From Ramlibacter sp. (lineage in GTDB: Bacteria; Pseudomonadota; Gammaproteobacteria; Burkholderiales; Burkholderiaceae_C): a stretch of 64,000 nucleotides of DNA. The DNA lies in the NCBI GenBank assembly GCA_016713005.1, contig JADJPY010000012.1, forward strand, positions 186,001 to 250,000, given 5' to 3'. Below the pieces are notes generated by a model. The model made no database searches and had not been told where the DNA came from. It was given only the letters and a program-made list of their open reading frames with translations. Each line of letters starts with the position of its first letter. Position 1 is the first letter of the stretch. The position numbers and the translations under genes were made by a program. This document shows, one piece after another, positions 34,844 to 43,667 of this stretch.

Positions 34844-35431
34844 TCAGCGGGCCGCACCGGAAGGCGACGCGTCGCGCACCAGCCTCACGTGGTACACCAG
34901 TGGCCGCCGGCCGCCCGCTTCGCCCGTGGCGAAGTTCACGAACGGCATGATCGAGGGGTTGTTGCCCGTTTCCTTTACGTGGAAGTTGCTGCGCGGCGTG
35001 TCGGGAAAGTGGGTCTCGTCCACCACGGCGCGACCGTCGGGGAAACGCAGCGGCCGCAGCACCAGCGTGAGCAGTTCCTGTTCTGTGGGCATCCGCCAGG
35101 CGGTCTCCCGCCGCGGAGCGGCGCGCGCCAGTTCGTCGTGGCTCCAGCTTTGCCGGGGTGTGCCGGTGCATCGTCCGTCCGTGAGCGTCTGCCCCTCGGA
35201 GCAGCGCCGCCACACCAGCCGCGTGACGGTGTCCAGCACGTCGGCGCCGTCATGCAGCAGCGCATAGCGCCCGGGCGGCGCGGCGACGCTGGCGCTGGCA
35301 GCCAGAGCCGGTGCAGTGGCCGGGGGTGGAGCCTGGGCGAGTGACGCGGCCGCGCTGGTGGCCAACAGAAGCGCGACGACGGCCGCGGTGCATGGCCTGG
35401 TCAGGCCGGAATCGTGGGTGTGTGCGGACAT
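34844..35431 (-). CDS. DUF1566-type (Lcl C-terminal-like) secreted protein
   Basis: About 195 residues. A hydrophobic signal segment (about residues 14-32, AAVVALLLATSAAASLAQA) precedes an Ala/Pro-rich linker. After it come DTVTRLVWRRCSEGQ, AWRMPTEQELLTLV and HFPDTPRSNFHVKETG, typical of DUF1566, which often occurs in exported proteins and phage-like tail or surface proteins. Cysteines CSEGQTLTDGRC may be bridged. First gene of the ATP-grasp group. The stop region TGAACCGCGTC is duplicated upstream of TupA-like copy 1. Start ATG 35431 is 64 bp from divergent queC. Confidence 0.75.
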   Translation of the reverse strand: MSAHTHDSGLTRPCTAAVVALLLATSAAASLAQAPPPATAPALAASASVAAPPGRYALLHDGADVLDTVTRLVWRRCSEGQTLTDGRCTGTPRQSWSHDELARAAPRRETAWRMPTEQELLTLVLRPLRFPDGRAVVDETHFPDTPRSNFHVKETGNNPSIMPFVNFATGEAGGRRPLVYHVRLVRDASPSGAAR

Positions 35432-35495
35432 GAGGCGGGATCGCGTGGAAACCCGTCCAGTGTAGTGAGGCCGGGCCAGCGTCTACCATTGGCGG

Positions 35496-36233
35496 ATGCA
35501 CCAATCCGCGCTCGTCCTGTTCTCTGGTGGCCAGGATTCGACCACCTGCCTGGCCTGGGCGCTGGCGCGCTACGCCCGCGTGGAAACGGTTGGTTTTGAC
35601 TATGGCCAGCGCCACCGAGTCGAACTGGACGCGCGCCTTGCCGTGCTGCGGGAGCTGCGCGGACAGTTCCAGCCGTGGGCCGCGCGCCTGGGCGAGGATC
35701 ACATGCTGGATCTCTCCGTGCTGGGCCAGGTCAGCGACACCTCGCTGACGCGCGACGTGGCGTTTCGCATGGAGGCGTCCGGGCTGCCCAATACCTTCGT
35801 GCCTGGGCGCAACCTGTTGTTCCTGACGCTGGCGGCAGCGCTCGCCTATCGGCGCAACCTTGAAGTGCTGGTCACTGGCGTGTGCGAGACCGATTTCTCC
35901 GGTTACCCCGATTGCCGCGACGACACCATGAAGGCCATGCAACTGGCGCTGAGCCTGGGCATGGACCGACGCTTCCTGGTGGAGACGCCGCTGATGTGGA
36001 TCGACAAGGCCGCGACCTGGCGGCTGGCGCGCCAGCTGGGCGAGGCCAGTGGCGTCGCCCGGGGCGGCGCGGCGCTTGAAGCGCTGGTGATTGAACACAC
36101 CCACACCTGCTACCAGGGCGACCGTGTCCACCGGCACGACTGGGGCTATGGCTGCGGCACCTGCCCGGCCTGTGCGCTGCGTGCGGGCGGCTGGACGCGC
36201 TACCGCGAGGGCGGGCTCGATGCGACCCCTTGA
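35496..36233 (+). CDS. queC: 7-cyano-7-deazaguanine synthase QueC
   Basis: This 245-residue protein has the PP-loop [14 protein letters not shown] at residues 9-22. [23 protein letters not shown] and [11 protein letters not shown] are typical, and the zinc site is formed by HTCYQG and the CGTCPAC cluster near the end. It makes preQ0 from 7-carboxy-7-deazaguanine for queuosine. No other queuosine genes are near. The stop lies 14 bp inside the modA start, so it is probably cotranscribed with modABC, a pairing without obvious metabolic logic. Confidence 0.95.
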   Translation: MHQSALVLFSGGQDSTTCLAWALARYARVETVGFDYGQRHRVELDARLAVLRELRGQFQPWAARLGEDHMLDLSVLGQVSDTSLTRDVAFRMEASGLPNTFVPGRNLLFLTLAAALAYRRNLEVLVTGVCETDFSGYPDCRDDTMKAMQLALSLGMDRRFLVETPLMWIDKAATWRLARQLGEASGVARGGAALEALVIEHTHTCYQGDRVHRHDWGYGCGTCPACALRAGGWTRYREGGLDATP

Positions 36234-37023
36234 TCCATTGAACCTCGCAGGCGCCCGCAGCCACAGGCCGCGTCCATGGCGGTGGCTGCTCACACTGGCC
36301 GGTTTGCTGGTTGCGACCAACGCCTGGTCCGAAGAGGTGCTGGTCGCCGTGGCCGCGAACTTTGCGGGCCCCATGGCCCGCATTGCCGAGGCGTTCACAG
36401 CGGCCACGGGGCACACCGTCAAGCTGTCATCGGGTTCGACCGGCAAGTTCTACGGCCAGATCACCGCGGGTGCGCCTTTCGGGGTCCTGCTTTCCGCGGA
36501 CGATGAAACCCCACGCAAGCTGGTGGCGCAGGGGCATGCGGTCGCCGGCACGGAGTTCACTTATGCATTGGGCCGGCTGGTGTTGTACAGCGCGCAGCCC
36601 GGCCTGGTGGATGCGCAGGGTGCGGTGCTCGCGTCTGGCCGCTTTGCGCGGCTGTCGATTGCCAACCCCCGGGTGGCGCCCTACGGGCAGGCGGCGATGG
36701 AAGTGCTCAAGGCTCGCGGCCTCACCGACGCCCTGGCTCCAAAGCTGGTGACAGGCGAGAGCATCGCCCAGGCTTTCCAGTTTGTCGCCAGCGGCAACGC
36801 CGAACTGGGTTTTGTCGCGCTCTCGCAAGTGGCCACCCCAGGGCAGGCAGTGGCGGGGTCGTACTGGCTGGTACCGCCTTCGCTGTACGGTGAAATCCGC
36901 CAGGACGCCGTGTTGCTCAAGCCCGGCGTGGGCCGGCCCGCAGCAGCGGCATTGCTGGCCTACCTCAAGAGCCCACCCGCCCGCGCACTGATACAGACCT
37001 GGGGCTACGGCCTGACACCATGA
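36220..37023 (+). CDS. modA: molybdate ABC transporter substrate-binding protein
   Basis: This 267-residue protein has a signal peptide ending ATNAWSEE (residues about 1-38). [18 protein letters not shown] and [27 protein letters not shown] are the oxyanion-binding segments of ModA (Ser in SGSTG), with [12 protein letters not shown], and GYGL at the end. It binds molybdate or tungstate in the periplasm. ATG 36220 lies inside queC's 3' end. Its stop overlaps modB (ATGA). Confidence 0.93.
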   Translation: MRPLDPLNLAGARSHRPRPWRWLLTLAGLLVATNAWSEEVLVAVAANFAGPMARIAEAFTAATGHTVKLSSGSTGKFYGQITAGAPFGVLLSADDETPRKLVAQGHAVAGTEFTYALGRLVLYSAQPGLVDAQGAVLASGRFARLSIANPRVAPYGQAAMEVLKARGLTDALAPKLVTGESIAQAFQFVASGNAELGFVALSQVATPGQAVAGSYWLVPPSLYGEIRQDAVLLKPGVGRPAAAALLAYLKSPPARALIQTWGYGLTP

Positions 37024-37706
37024 GCGCCGCCGACTGGTCCGCCATTCGCCTCACCGCCGCGCTGGCCGCGACGACAACGGTGCTGCTGCTGCTGCTGGGC
37101 ACTCCGCTGGCGTGGTGGTTGGCACGCACCCGCTCGCGCCTCAAGCCGCTGTGCGCTGCGGTGGTGGCCATGCCGCTGGTGCTGCCGCCCACGGTGATCG
37201 GCTTTTACCTGCTGGTGCTCACCGGGCCGCAGGGGATGGTGGGCCAGCTCACGCAGGCCCTGGGCCTGGGGCGGTTGCCGTTCACGTTTGCCGGACTGGT
37301 GGTGGCTTCGGTGCTGTATTCCATGCCCTTTGTGGTGCAACCGCTGCAACAGGCCTTTGAGGCGGTTCCGCGGCGCACGCTGGAGGCTGCGGCCACGTTG
37401 CGCGCCGGGCCGTGGGACCGATTCTTCTCTGTGGCGGTGCCGCTGGCGCGGCCCGGGTTCGTCACGGCCGGCGTGCTGGGCTTCGCCCATACCGTGGGCG
37501 AGTTTGGCGTCGTGCTGATGATGGGGGGCAACATTCCCGGCCAGACGCGGGTGGTCTCGGTGGCGATCTACGACCATGTGGAAGCGCTCGCCTACCCCGA
37601 TGCGCACCGGCTGGCCGGCGCGCTGGTGGTGTTCGCGCTGGTGGTGCTGGTCACGCTGTACGCCGTCAACCGCCGGGTGGGCGCCACCGCCGGGGAGTTG
37701 CGGTGA
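37020..37706 (+). CDS. modB: molybdate ABC transporter permease
   Basis: This 228-residue inner-membrane protein has five predicted helices. PLVLPPTVIGFYLLVL at residues 45-65 is typical of ModB, and the cytoplasmic coupling EAAATLRAGPWDRFFSVAVPLARPG is the EAA loop that contacts ModC. The start overlaps modA stop and the stop overlaps the GTG of modC, giving full translational coupling. Length is normal. Confidence 0.94.
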   Translation: MSAADWSAIRLTAALAATTTVLLLLLGTPLAWWLARTRSRLKPLCAAVVAMPLVLPPTVIGFYLLVLTGPQGMVGQLTQALGLGRLPFTFAGLVVASVLYSMPFVVQPLQQAFEAVPRRTLEAAATLRAGPWDRFFSVAVPLARPGFVTAGVLGFAHTVGEFGVVLMMGGNIPGQTRVVSVAIYDHVEALAYPDAHRLAGALVVFALVVLVTLYAVNRRVGATAGELR

Positions 37707-38803
37707 TCGACGCGAGGCTGCAATGGCAACGTGGCGACTTTGCGCTGGACGTGGCGCTGGAACTGCCGTCGCGGGGTGTCAGCGCGTTGTTCGGTCCCTC
37801 GGGTTGCGGCAAGACGACGGTGCTGCGGGCGCTGGCCGGACTGGAGCGCGCCGCGGGCCGCGTGGTTCTGGGCGACGAGGTCTGGCAGGACGATGCCGGC
37901 GGCGTTTTTGTGCCCACACACCGGCGCGCACTGGGCTATGTGATTCAGGATTCGGCGCTGTTCCCGCATCTGGATGTGCGGCGCAATCTTGACTATGGCC
38001 GCCGCCGTGTGCCGCCCGCCGCGCAACGCATCGCGCTGGACCATGCGGTGGACCTGCTGGGCATTGGCGCGCTGATGGCGCGGCGTCCGGACACGCTGTC
38101 CGGCGGCGAGCGCCAGCGCGTGGCGATCGCGCGGGCGCTGGCCACCAGCCCGAGGCTGCTGCTGATGGACGAGCCACTTGCCGCGCTGGACGCGGCACGC
38201 AAGGCGGAAATCCTGCCTTACCTGGAGCGGCTGCACCGCGAGCTGGCGTTGCCCATCGTCTATGTGACGCATGCGATGGATGAGGTCGCCCGCCTGGCCG
38301 ACCACCTGGTGATGCTGGACAGCGGGCAGGTGCAGGCGGCGGGACCGCTGGCGCAGATGCTGGCACGCACCGACCTGCCACTGACGCGGGCGGATGAAGC
38401 CGGTGTGGTGATTGAGGCGCAGGTCATCGGGCACGACGGTGACTACGGTCTGTCGCACATCGGCTTTGCCGGTGGCACCTTGTGGGTGGGCGAGACACGC
38501 GCCGCTCCCGGCGAGCGGGTGCGCGCCCGCGTGCTGGCGCGCGACGTGAGCCTGGCGCGCGAAGCGCCACTGCAGACCAGTGTGCTCAATGTGCTGCCGG
38601 TGGTGGTGCACAGCCTGCAGGCGAGCCAGGCGACGGTGTTGTTGCGCCTGGCTGTCGGCGGTGCTGCCCCGGATGCAACAGCCGCAGCCGGCAGCGGGCC
38701 GGTGCATCTGCTGGCGCGCATCACCCGCAAGAGCTGCGATGCGCTGGCGCTGAAAGCCGGTGACGCGTTGTTTGCGCAGATCAAGGGTGTGGCGCTGATG
38801 TAG
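37703..38803 (+). CDS. modC: molybdate ABC transporter ATP-binding protein
   Basis: This 366-residue protein starts with GTG 37703 (GTGA overlap with modB). Walker A GPSGCGKTT is at residues 31-39, LSGGERQRVAIARAL is the signature, and LLLMDEPLAALD is Walker B. The C-terminal region (QTSVLNVLPVVVHSLQ and LLARITRKSCDALAL) is the Mop/TOBE molybdate-binding domain. It energises uptake. The ModC C-domain may itself sense molybdate; no ModE gene lies in view. Confidence 0.94.
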   Translation: MIDARLQWQRGDFALDVALELPSRGVSALFGPSGCGKTTVLRALAGLERAAGRVVLGDEVWQDDAGGVFVPTHRRALGYVIQDSALFPHLDVRRNLDYGRRRVPPAAQRIALDHAVDLLGIGALMARRPDTLSGGERQRVAIARALATSPRLLLMDEPLAALDAARKAEILPYLERLHRELALPIVYVTHAMDEVARLADHLVMLDSGQVQAAGPLAQMLARTDLPLTRADEAGVVIEAQVIGHDGDYGLSHIGFAGGTLWVGETRAAPGERVRARVLARDVSLAREAPLQTSVLNVLPVVVHSLQASQATVLLRLAVGGAAPDATAAAGSGPVHLLARITRKSCDALALKAGDALFAQIKGVALM

Positions 38804-38829
38804 GCCCCGATCCGGGCTATGCTTTCGGC

Positions 38830-39861
38830 ATGAACACTTCCATCCCCGCCACGCTGATTCCCGGAGACGGCATCGGCCCCGAAATCGTCGACGCCACCCT
38901 CGCTGCCCTGGATGCGCTGGGTGCCCCCTTTGTCTGGGACCGCCAGATCGCCGGCCTGGGCGGTGTGAAGGCAGCGGGTGACCCGTTGCCTGCCGCAACG
39001 CTGGACAGCATCCGGCGCACCCGGCTGGCGCTGAAGGGCCCGCTGGAAACGCCTTCGGGCGGTGGTTACCGCTCCTCCAACGTGAGACTGCGAGAGGAGT
39101 TCCAGCTCTATGCCAACCTGCGTCCGGCACTGACGATCGTGCCCGGCGGGCGCTTTGACAAGGTGGATCTGGTGGTGGTGCGCGAGAACCTCGAAGGCCT
39201 GTACATCGGCCACGAGCACTATGTGAAGATTGACGACGACCCGCACGCGGTGGCGATGGCCACCGGCATCAACACCCGTGCGGGCAGCCGACGCCTGCTG
39301 GAGTTTGCCTTCGAGCACGCCGTGGTCACCGGCCGCAAAAAGGTGAGCATCGTGCACAAGGCCAACATCATGAAGGCGCTGACCGGCATCTTCCTTGAGA
39401 CCGGCCTGGAGCTGTACGAGCGCAAGTACAAGGGCAAGTTCGAACTGGACACCGTGATCATTGACGCGTGCGCGATGAAGCTGGTGCTCAACCCCTGGCA
39501 GTTTGACATGCTGGTCACCACCAACCTGTTTGGTGACATCCTGTCGGACCTGGTGGCCGGCCTGGTCGGCGGGCTGGGCATGGCGCCAGGTGCCAACATC
39601 GGCGCCGACGCGGCCATCTTCGAGGCGGTGCATGGCTCCGCCCCCGACATTGCGGGCAAGGGCATTGCCAACCCGATCGCGCTGCTGCTGGCCGCCGCAA
39701 TGATGCTGGACCACGTGAAGCGCCCCGAACTGGCGCGCCGCCTGCGCCAGGCCATCGACGCCACGCTCAATGTGGACCAGGTTCGCACAGGCGATCTGGG
39801 CGGCAAGGCCAACACGGCCGCCTTCACCCAGGCCCTGGTCAGCCGCATCCGCAACGGCTGA
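38830..39861 (+). CDS. NAD-dependent isocitrate/isopropylmalate dehydrogenase family protein
   Basis: This 343-residue protein has IPGDGIGPEIVD at residues 10-21, RSSNVRLREEFQLYANLRP (substrate Ser/Asn/Arg), VVVRENLEGLYIGHEHY, VHKANIMK, and LFGDILSDLVAGLVGGLG with the metal aspartates. The VRENxEGxY pattern plus short length fits the NAD-type isocitrate dehydrogenase subgroup (homologous to eukaryotic IDH3) rather than LeuB. It decarboxylates isocitrate. Monocistronic, starting 26 bp after modC. TATGCT before the start may be a -10 element. Confidence 0.88.
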   Translation: MNTSIPATLIPGDGIGPEIVDATLAALDALGAPFVWDRQIAGLGGVKAAGDPLPAATLDSIRRTRLALKGPLETPSGGGYRSSNVRLREEFQLYANLRPALTIVPGGRFDKVDLVVVRENLEGLYIGHEHYVKIDDDPHAVAMATGINTRAGSRRLLEFAFEHAVVTGRKKVSIVHKANIMKALTGIFLETGLELYERKYKGKFELDTVIIDACAMKLVLNPWQFDMLVTTNLFGDILSDLVAGLVGGLGMAPGANIGADAAIFEAVHGSAPDIAGKGIANPIALLLAAAMMLDHVKRPELARRLRQAIDATLNVDQVRTGDLGGKANTAAFTQALVSRIRNG

Positions 39862-39911
39862 AGCTCCGCTGAAACCCATGAAATACCACTCAGGCTTCAG
39901 CACGCTTGACA

Positions 39912-39954
39912 AGTCACCATATGGTGACTAATATCAAGTCACTTATCGGTGACT
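39912..39954. promoter_or_regulatory. two tandem AGTCAC-N6-GTGACT operators
   Basis: AGTCAC-CATATG-GTGACT at 39912-39929 (a perfect 18-bp palindrome) and AGTCAC-TTATCG-GTGACT at 39937-39954 are spaced 25 bp centre to centre. They lie 20 bp or more before the start of the nitroreductase-like gene, whose partner is a TetR gene. They are likely bound by that regulator and cover the promoter. Confidence 0.65.
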
Positions 39955-39974
39955 TCAAGCAAAAGGAGCATTTC

Positions 39975-41150
39975 ATGGACCGCAGAAATTTCATGCGCCT
40001 CGTCGGGGGCGGCAGTGTGGCAATGGCCACGGCAGGCATGGCCGGGTGTTCGTCGGACTACCCGGCCGAGGCCGTCGCCGCCTGGCAGGGGCCGGCTCCT
40101 GGTGGCGACGTGCGTCGCTGGGCGCTGGCCCACGCGCTGCTGGCACCCAATTCACACAACCGCCAGCCCTGGCTGGCCGATCTGCGTGAGGCCAACACCA
40201 TCACGCTGTACGTGGACCGTGAGCGCACACTCCCCATGACAGACCCGTGGTTCCGTCAGATTGTGGTGAGTCAGGGCACCTTTCTGGAGCTGCTGGTGAT
40301 TGCGCTCAAGGAGCGTGGCATCGATGCTCAGGTGCAGCTGTTCCCCCAGGGTGAGCCCGGAGAGAAAGCGCTGGACGACAAGCCCGTGGCCCGTGTGGCC
40401 TGGATGCCAGGCGCGCCCGCGCCGACCCGGGACCCGCTGTTCGCCCAGATCCTGAAGCGCCAGACCGCCAAGGTCGATTACGACACCACCCGGCCGGTGG
40501 ACCCGGCCCTTGTGCAGGCGCTGGCCGGCGTGGTGGGCCCGCAGGTGCGCTTTGGCGCCACGCTGGAGGCCGCGCGAGTGGCCGCCTTGCGCGAGATCTG
40601 CTGGCAGTCCGCGCGGGTCGAGATACTCACCCCGCGCACGGTGATGGAGAGCGTGCGCCTCACCCGCGTCGGCCCGTCGCAGATCGCGCAGCACCGCGAC
40701 GGCATCAACGTGATGACGCCCATGGCGCGCTTTGCCGACGCCGTGGGCCTGTTTGACCGCGAGAACCCGCCGGCCGAGGGCAGCACCGCCTACAAGCAGG
40801 TGGCCACGCGCTTCCAGGGGCACAGCCAGACCGCCATGGGGTTTGTGTGGCTCAACACCGACCAGGCCGGCGCGCGGGCGGCCGGGCGCATACGCGCATC
40901 CCAGGTGGAAGCGGGCCGGGCGTACGTTCGCCTGCAGCTCAAGGCCACCGAGATCGGACTGCAGGTGCACCCCATGAGCCAGGCCAACCAGGAGTTTGAC
41001 GAAATGAAGCCCTGGTACGACAAGCTGCACCAGCTGCTGGCGGGCAAGCCGGCCACCGAAGAGGTGGTGCAGATGTTCTGTCGTGTGGGACATTGCGCGC
41101 CCCAGGCGCACACACCGCGCCGCGAGCTCGCGTCTATCATCCGGGCGTGA
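39975..41150 (+). CDS. exported Acg-type FMN/nitroreductase-like lipoprotein
   Basis: This 391-residue protein starts at ATG 39975 after an AAAAGGAG ribosome site. MDRRNFMRLVGGGSVAM is a twin-arginine signal (RRNFM), followed by lipobox MAGC, so it is probably exported folded via Tat and lipidated. HALLAPNSHNRQPW and a split nitroreductase fold (GHSQTAMGFVW, and KATEIGLQVHPMSQ) match the Acg-family FMN-binding oxidoreductases, which bind FMN but have poorly known activity. It ends with GTGA overlap into the TetR gene. Two tandem operators precede it. Confidence 0.85.
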   Translation: MDRRNFMRLVGGGSVAMATAGMAGCSSDYPAEAVAAWQGPAPGGDVRRWALAHALLAPNSHNRQPWLADLREANTITLYVDRERTLPMTDPWFRQIVVSQGTFLELLVIALKERGIDAQVQLFPQGEPGEKALDDKPVARVAWMPGAPAPTRDPLFAQILKRQTAKVDYDTTRPVDPALVQALAGVVGPQVRFGATLEAARVAALREICWQSARVEILTPRTVMESVRLTRVGPSQIAQHRDGINVMTPMARFADAVGLFDRENPPAEGSTAYKQVATRFQGHSQTAMGFVWLNTDQAGARAAGRIRASQVEAGRAYVRLQLKATEIGLQVHPMSQANQEFDEMKPWYDKLHQLLAGKPATEEVVQMFCRVGHCAPQAHTPRRELASIIRA

Positions 41151-41806
41151 CCGATACCGCCACGAAAGCACCCGTACAAGGCCCGGCGCGCGCGCGCGAC
41201 CGCGAAGCCACGGCCGAACGCATTCTCGCGGCGGTGGGCGAGGTGCTGGCGCGCGACGGCTTCGTCAAGCTCGGCGTCAACGCCATCGCCCGCCAGGCAG
41301 GCGTGGACAAGGTGCTGATTTACCGCTACTTCGGCGGGCTGGACGAACTGCTGCGCGCCTGGGGCGACAGCGGGCGCTTCTGGCCGCGTGTGCAGGAGCT
41401 GCTGGGCAACGATCCGCAGGGGTTCCTGGCCTTGCCGGTGGAAGAACGCTTTGCGCTGTTCTTCGAACGCTTTATCGACGCGCTGCGCGAGCGGCCACTG
41501 ACCATCGAAATCATGGCGGCCGAAGTGGCCGAGCGCAATGAACTCACGGCCATCCTCGAGGCCGAGCGCGAACAATGGGGCGAAGAGGCCGCGCGCACGC
41601 TGGCGGCGCGCGAATGGGCCGCATTGCCCTGGCTGCCCGGCGTGACGATGTTGCTGGTCGCGGGCGTGCAGTACCTGCTGGTGCGCAGCCGCAAGATCCG
41701 CGTCTTTGGCGGAATCGACCTGCACACCGACGCCGGGTGGGAGCAGCTCAAGGCCAGCGTGCGCGAAATGTCGCGGCGGCTGCTGGGTTCGCACACGGCC
41801 AGCTGA
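41147..41806 (+). CDS. TetR-family transcriptional regulator
   Basis: This 219-residue protein starts at GTG 41147, overlapping the stop of the oxidoreductase gene. The helix-turn-helix is at about residues 20-65 (ERILAAVGEVLARDGFVKLG, NAIARQAGVDKVLIYRYFGG). RVFGGIDLHTDAGW near the end suggests a ligand domain. Being second in the operon behind paired AGTCAC-N6-GTGACT palindromes, it very likely represses its own operon. Ligand unknown. Confidence 0.9.
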   Translation: MTDTATKAPVQGPARARDREATAERILAAVGEVLARDGFVKLGVNAIARQAGVDKVLIYRYFGGLDELLRAWGDSGRFWPRVQELLGNDPQGFLALPVEERFALFFERFIDALRERPLTIEIMAAEVAERNELTAILEAEREQWGEEAARTLAAREWAALPWLPGVTMLLVAGVQYLLVRSRKIRVFGGIDLHTDAGWEQLKASVREMSRRLLGSHTAS

Positions 41807-41827
41807 GCCCCGTGGGCTGCGGCCAGG

Positions 41828-43618
41828 TCAACCCGGCAGCGGCGAGTCCGACAGTCCGTGGCGCGCAGCAGAACCCGGCGGCGGCGACACCAGCTCCCAT
41901 TGCCGGTTGTGGTGGACGGCCACGCCCGGCCGATGGGCGATGGACACCAGCGCACCCCCTCTCTGGCGCAGGCCCTCGAGCAGCCGCGCATACAGGGTGC
42001 GCTCGGCCGGATCATCCAGCGCACTGGTGGCCTCGTCGGCGAACAGCCAGCGCGGCTTCTTGAGCAGCGCGCGCGCAATGGCCAGGCGCTGCTGTTCGCC
42101 GCCTGAGAGTTTCTGGCCCCAGCTGTTTTCCTCGTCCAGCCGGTGCGCCAGTTCGGGCAGCAGGGCCTGCACCAGGGCATCTCGCAGTGTGTCGTCGCTG
42201 TAGCGGTCTGGGGGCTCTGGGTACGCCAGGGCCTCGCGCAGCGGACCATCGGGGAAGTACGGCCGCTGCGGCAGGAACATGGCGTCCTGCGAGAAGCCGG
42301 CAGGCAGTTGCACCTCGCCCATTGCGAAGGGCCACAGGCCGGCCAGCGTGCGAAACAGCGTGGACTTGCCGCTGCCGGACGGACCCTTGAGCAGCACGGC
42401 GTCACCGGGCGACAGGGCCAGGCTGGCCTGGTCCAGCAGCCGTTCGCCGGTGGGCAGCGACAGGCTCAATCCGGAGGCCCGAAGCGAGGAAGATGCTCCT
42501 GATTCCATAGCAACAAGTCCAGTATCCGCGGGGGCTACAGCCGTAAAACTGTCCTCAAAACTGGTCAGGCGGTCGGTTGTGGCGCGCCAGCGGGCCAGGC
42601 TGTCGTAGTTGTCGACAAACCAGGACAGCGAGTCCTGGACCTTGCCAAAGGCCTGAGCGATCTGGATAAGTTGGCCCAGCTGGATCGCGCCGCTGAAGAA
42701 TCGGGGTGCCGACACGATGAAAGGAAACACAGCCGCAGCCTGGCCGAATCCGTTGGTGAACCAGGTCAGGTTTTTCTGCGCCTTAAGAAGGTTGAGGTAG
42801 TTGGATAGCAAGCTGGCGAAGCGATTGCCCAGATGGCCGCGCTCAGCCGACTCTCCATGGTCGAGCGCAATGGACTCGCTGAACTCGCGCACCCGAACAA
42901 GACGATGCCGAAAGTCCGCCTCGCGCTTCTGTTGATTGAAGTTCAGCCCGATCAGTGGCCTGCCAATGTAGTGCGCCACCACGCTGCCCAGCAGCGCATA
43001 GCCCATCGCCATCCAGACCATGAAGCCGGCGATCTCGTACGTGGTGCCGCCGACCGTGAAGCTCCGGGATCCTGAGAGGCCCCAAAAGATTCCAACAAAG
43101 CTGGCCAGCGTCACCACCGAATTGAGCAGACCCATCGACAGACCGACGCTGTACGTGGTGAACAGGTTCAGGTCTTCCTGAATGCGCTGGTCCGGGTTGT
43201 CCGGCGTGGCACCGAAGTCCCGTGTGTAGCGCATCAACTCCATCCGGTAGAAGGCGTGGTTGGCCAGCCAGCGGTCCAGGTAGTTCGCCGTCATCCAGGC
43301 GCGCCAGCGCATCTCCAGCAACTGGGTCAGATAGAACTTGTACACGGCGATGATGATCAGGCCGAACGCCAGGTAGGTGAAGCGGCCCAGCTCGCGCCAG
43401 AAGACGGCGGCGTCCTTGTTCTGCAGCGCGTCGTAGAACACCCGGTTCCACTCATTGAGCAGCACCAGCATGTAGACCGAACCGAGATTGAGCGCGACGA
43501 TGGAAACCAGCAGCGCTCGGGCCTTCCACTTCTCTTCGGAGCGGAAGTACGGCGCCGATAGGGCAACCACCCGGGCGGCGAAGGCGCGGAAACCGACAAG
43601 CTTGTCCAGCAGACTCAT
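41828..43618 (-). CDS. SbmA/YddA-like ABC transporter (membrane plus ATPase)
   Basis: This 596-residue protein starts at ATG 43618 (MSLLDKLVGF). An N-terminal ABC_membrane_2-type domain of six helices (residues about 20-330, including NEWNRVFYDALQNKDAAVFW, typical of the family, and YLDRWLANHAFYRM) is fused to an ATPase with GPSGSGKST, LSGGEQQRLAIARAL and LFADEATSALD. Relatives of YddA and the vitamin B12 transporter Rv1819c group import peptides, cobalamin or fatty acids. A 54-bp repeat copy lies antisense in the linker before the ATPase (AVAPADTGLVAMESGAS). Convergent to the TetR gene with a 21-bp gap. Confidence 0.88.
   Translation of the reverse strand: MSLLDKLVGFRAFAARVVALSAPYFRSEEKWKARALLVSIVALNLGSVYMLVLLNEWNRVFYDALQNKDAAVFWRELGRFTYLAFGLIIIAVYKFYLTQLLEMRWRAWMTANYLDRWLANHAFYRMELMRYTRDFGATPDNPDQRIQEDLNLFTTYSVGLSMGLLNSVVTLASFVGIFWGLSGSRSFTVGGTTYEIAGFMVWMAMGYALLGSVVAHYIGRPLIGLNFNQQKREADFRHRLVRVREFSESIALDHGESAERGHLGNRFASLLSNYLNLLKAQKNLTWFTNGFGQAAAVFPFIVSAPRFFSGAIQLGQLIQIAQAFGKVQDSLSWFVDNYDSLARWRATTDRLTSFEDSFTAVAPADTGLVAMESGASSSLRASGLSLSLPTGERLLDQASLALSPGDAVLLKGPSGSGKSTLFRTLAGLWPFAMGEVQLPAGFSQDAMFLPQRPYFPDGPLREALAYPEPPDRYSDDTLRDALVQALLPELAHRLDEENSWGQKLSGGEQQRLAIARALLKKPRWLFADEATSALDDPAERTLYARLLEGLRQRGGALVSIAHRPGVAVHHNRQWELVSPPPGSAARHGLSDSPLPG
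42495..42548 (+). repeat. 54-bp dispersed repeat, antisense copy inside the ABC transporter
   Basis: Blocks on plus: GCTCCT, GATTCC, ATAGCA, CCAGTA, TCCGCGGGGGCT, ACAGCC, GTAAAA. It is in antisense relative to the gene yet keeps it open, encoding a flexible linker between membrane and ATPase domains. Matches the copy at 61966-62019 best. Confidence 0.85.
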
Positions 43619-43667
43619 GGGGCACTCCGGATGGGCAACAGCGGTGGAAAGGGGGAGGGGCGGCGCG

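Noticed and set aside
34824..35213. N-terminal extension of TupA-like copy 2
   Set aside because: It overlaps the DUF1566 gene on the same strand in another frame and is absent from copy 1, whose length equals the short form.
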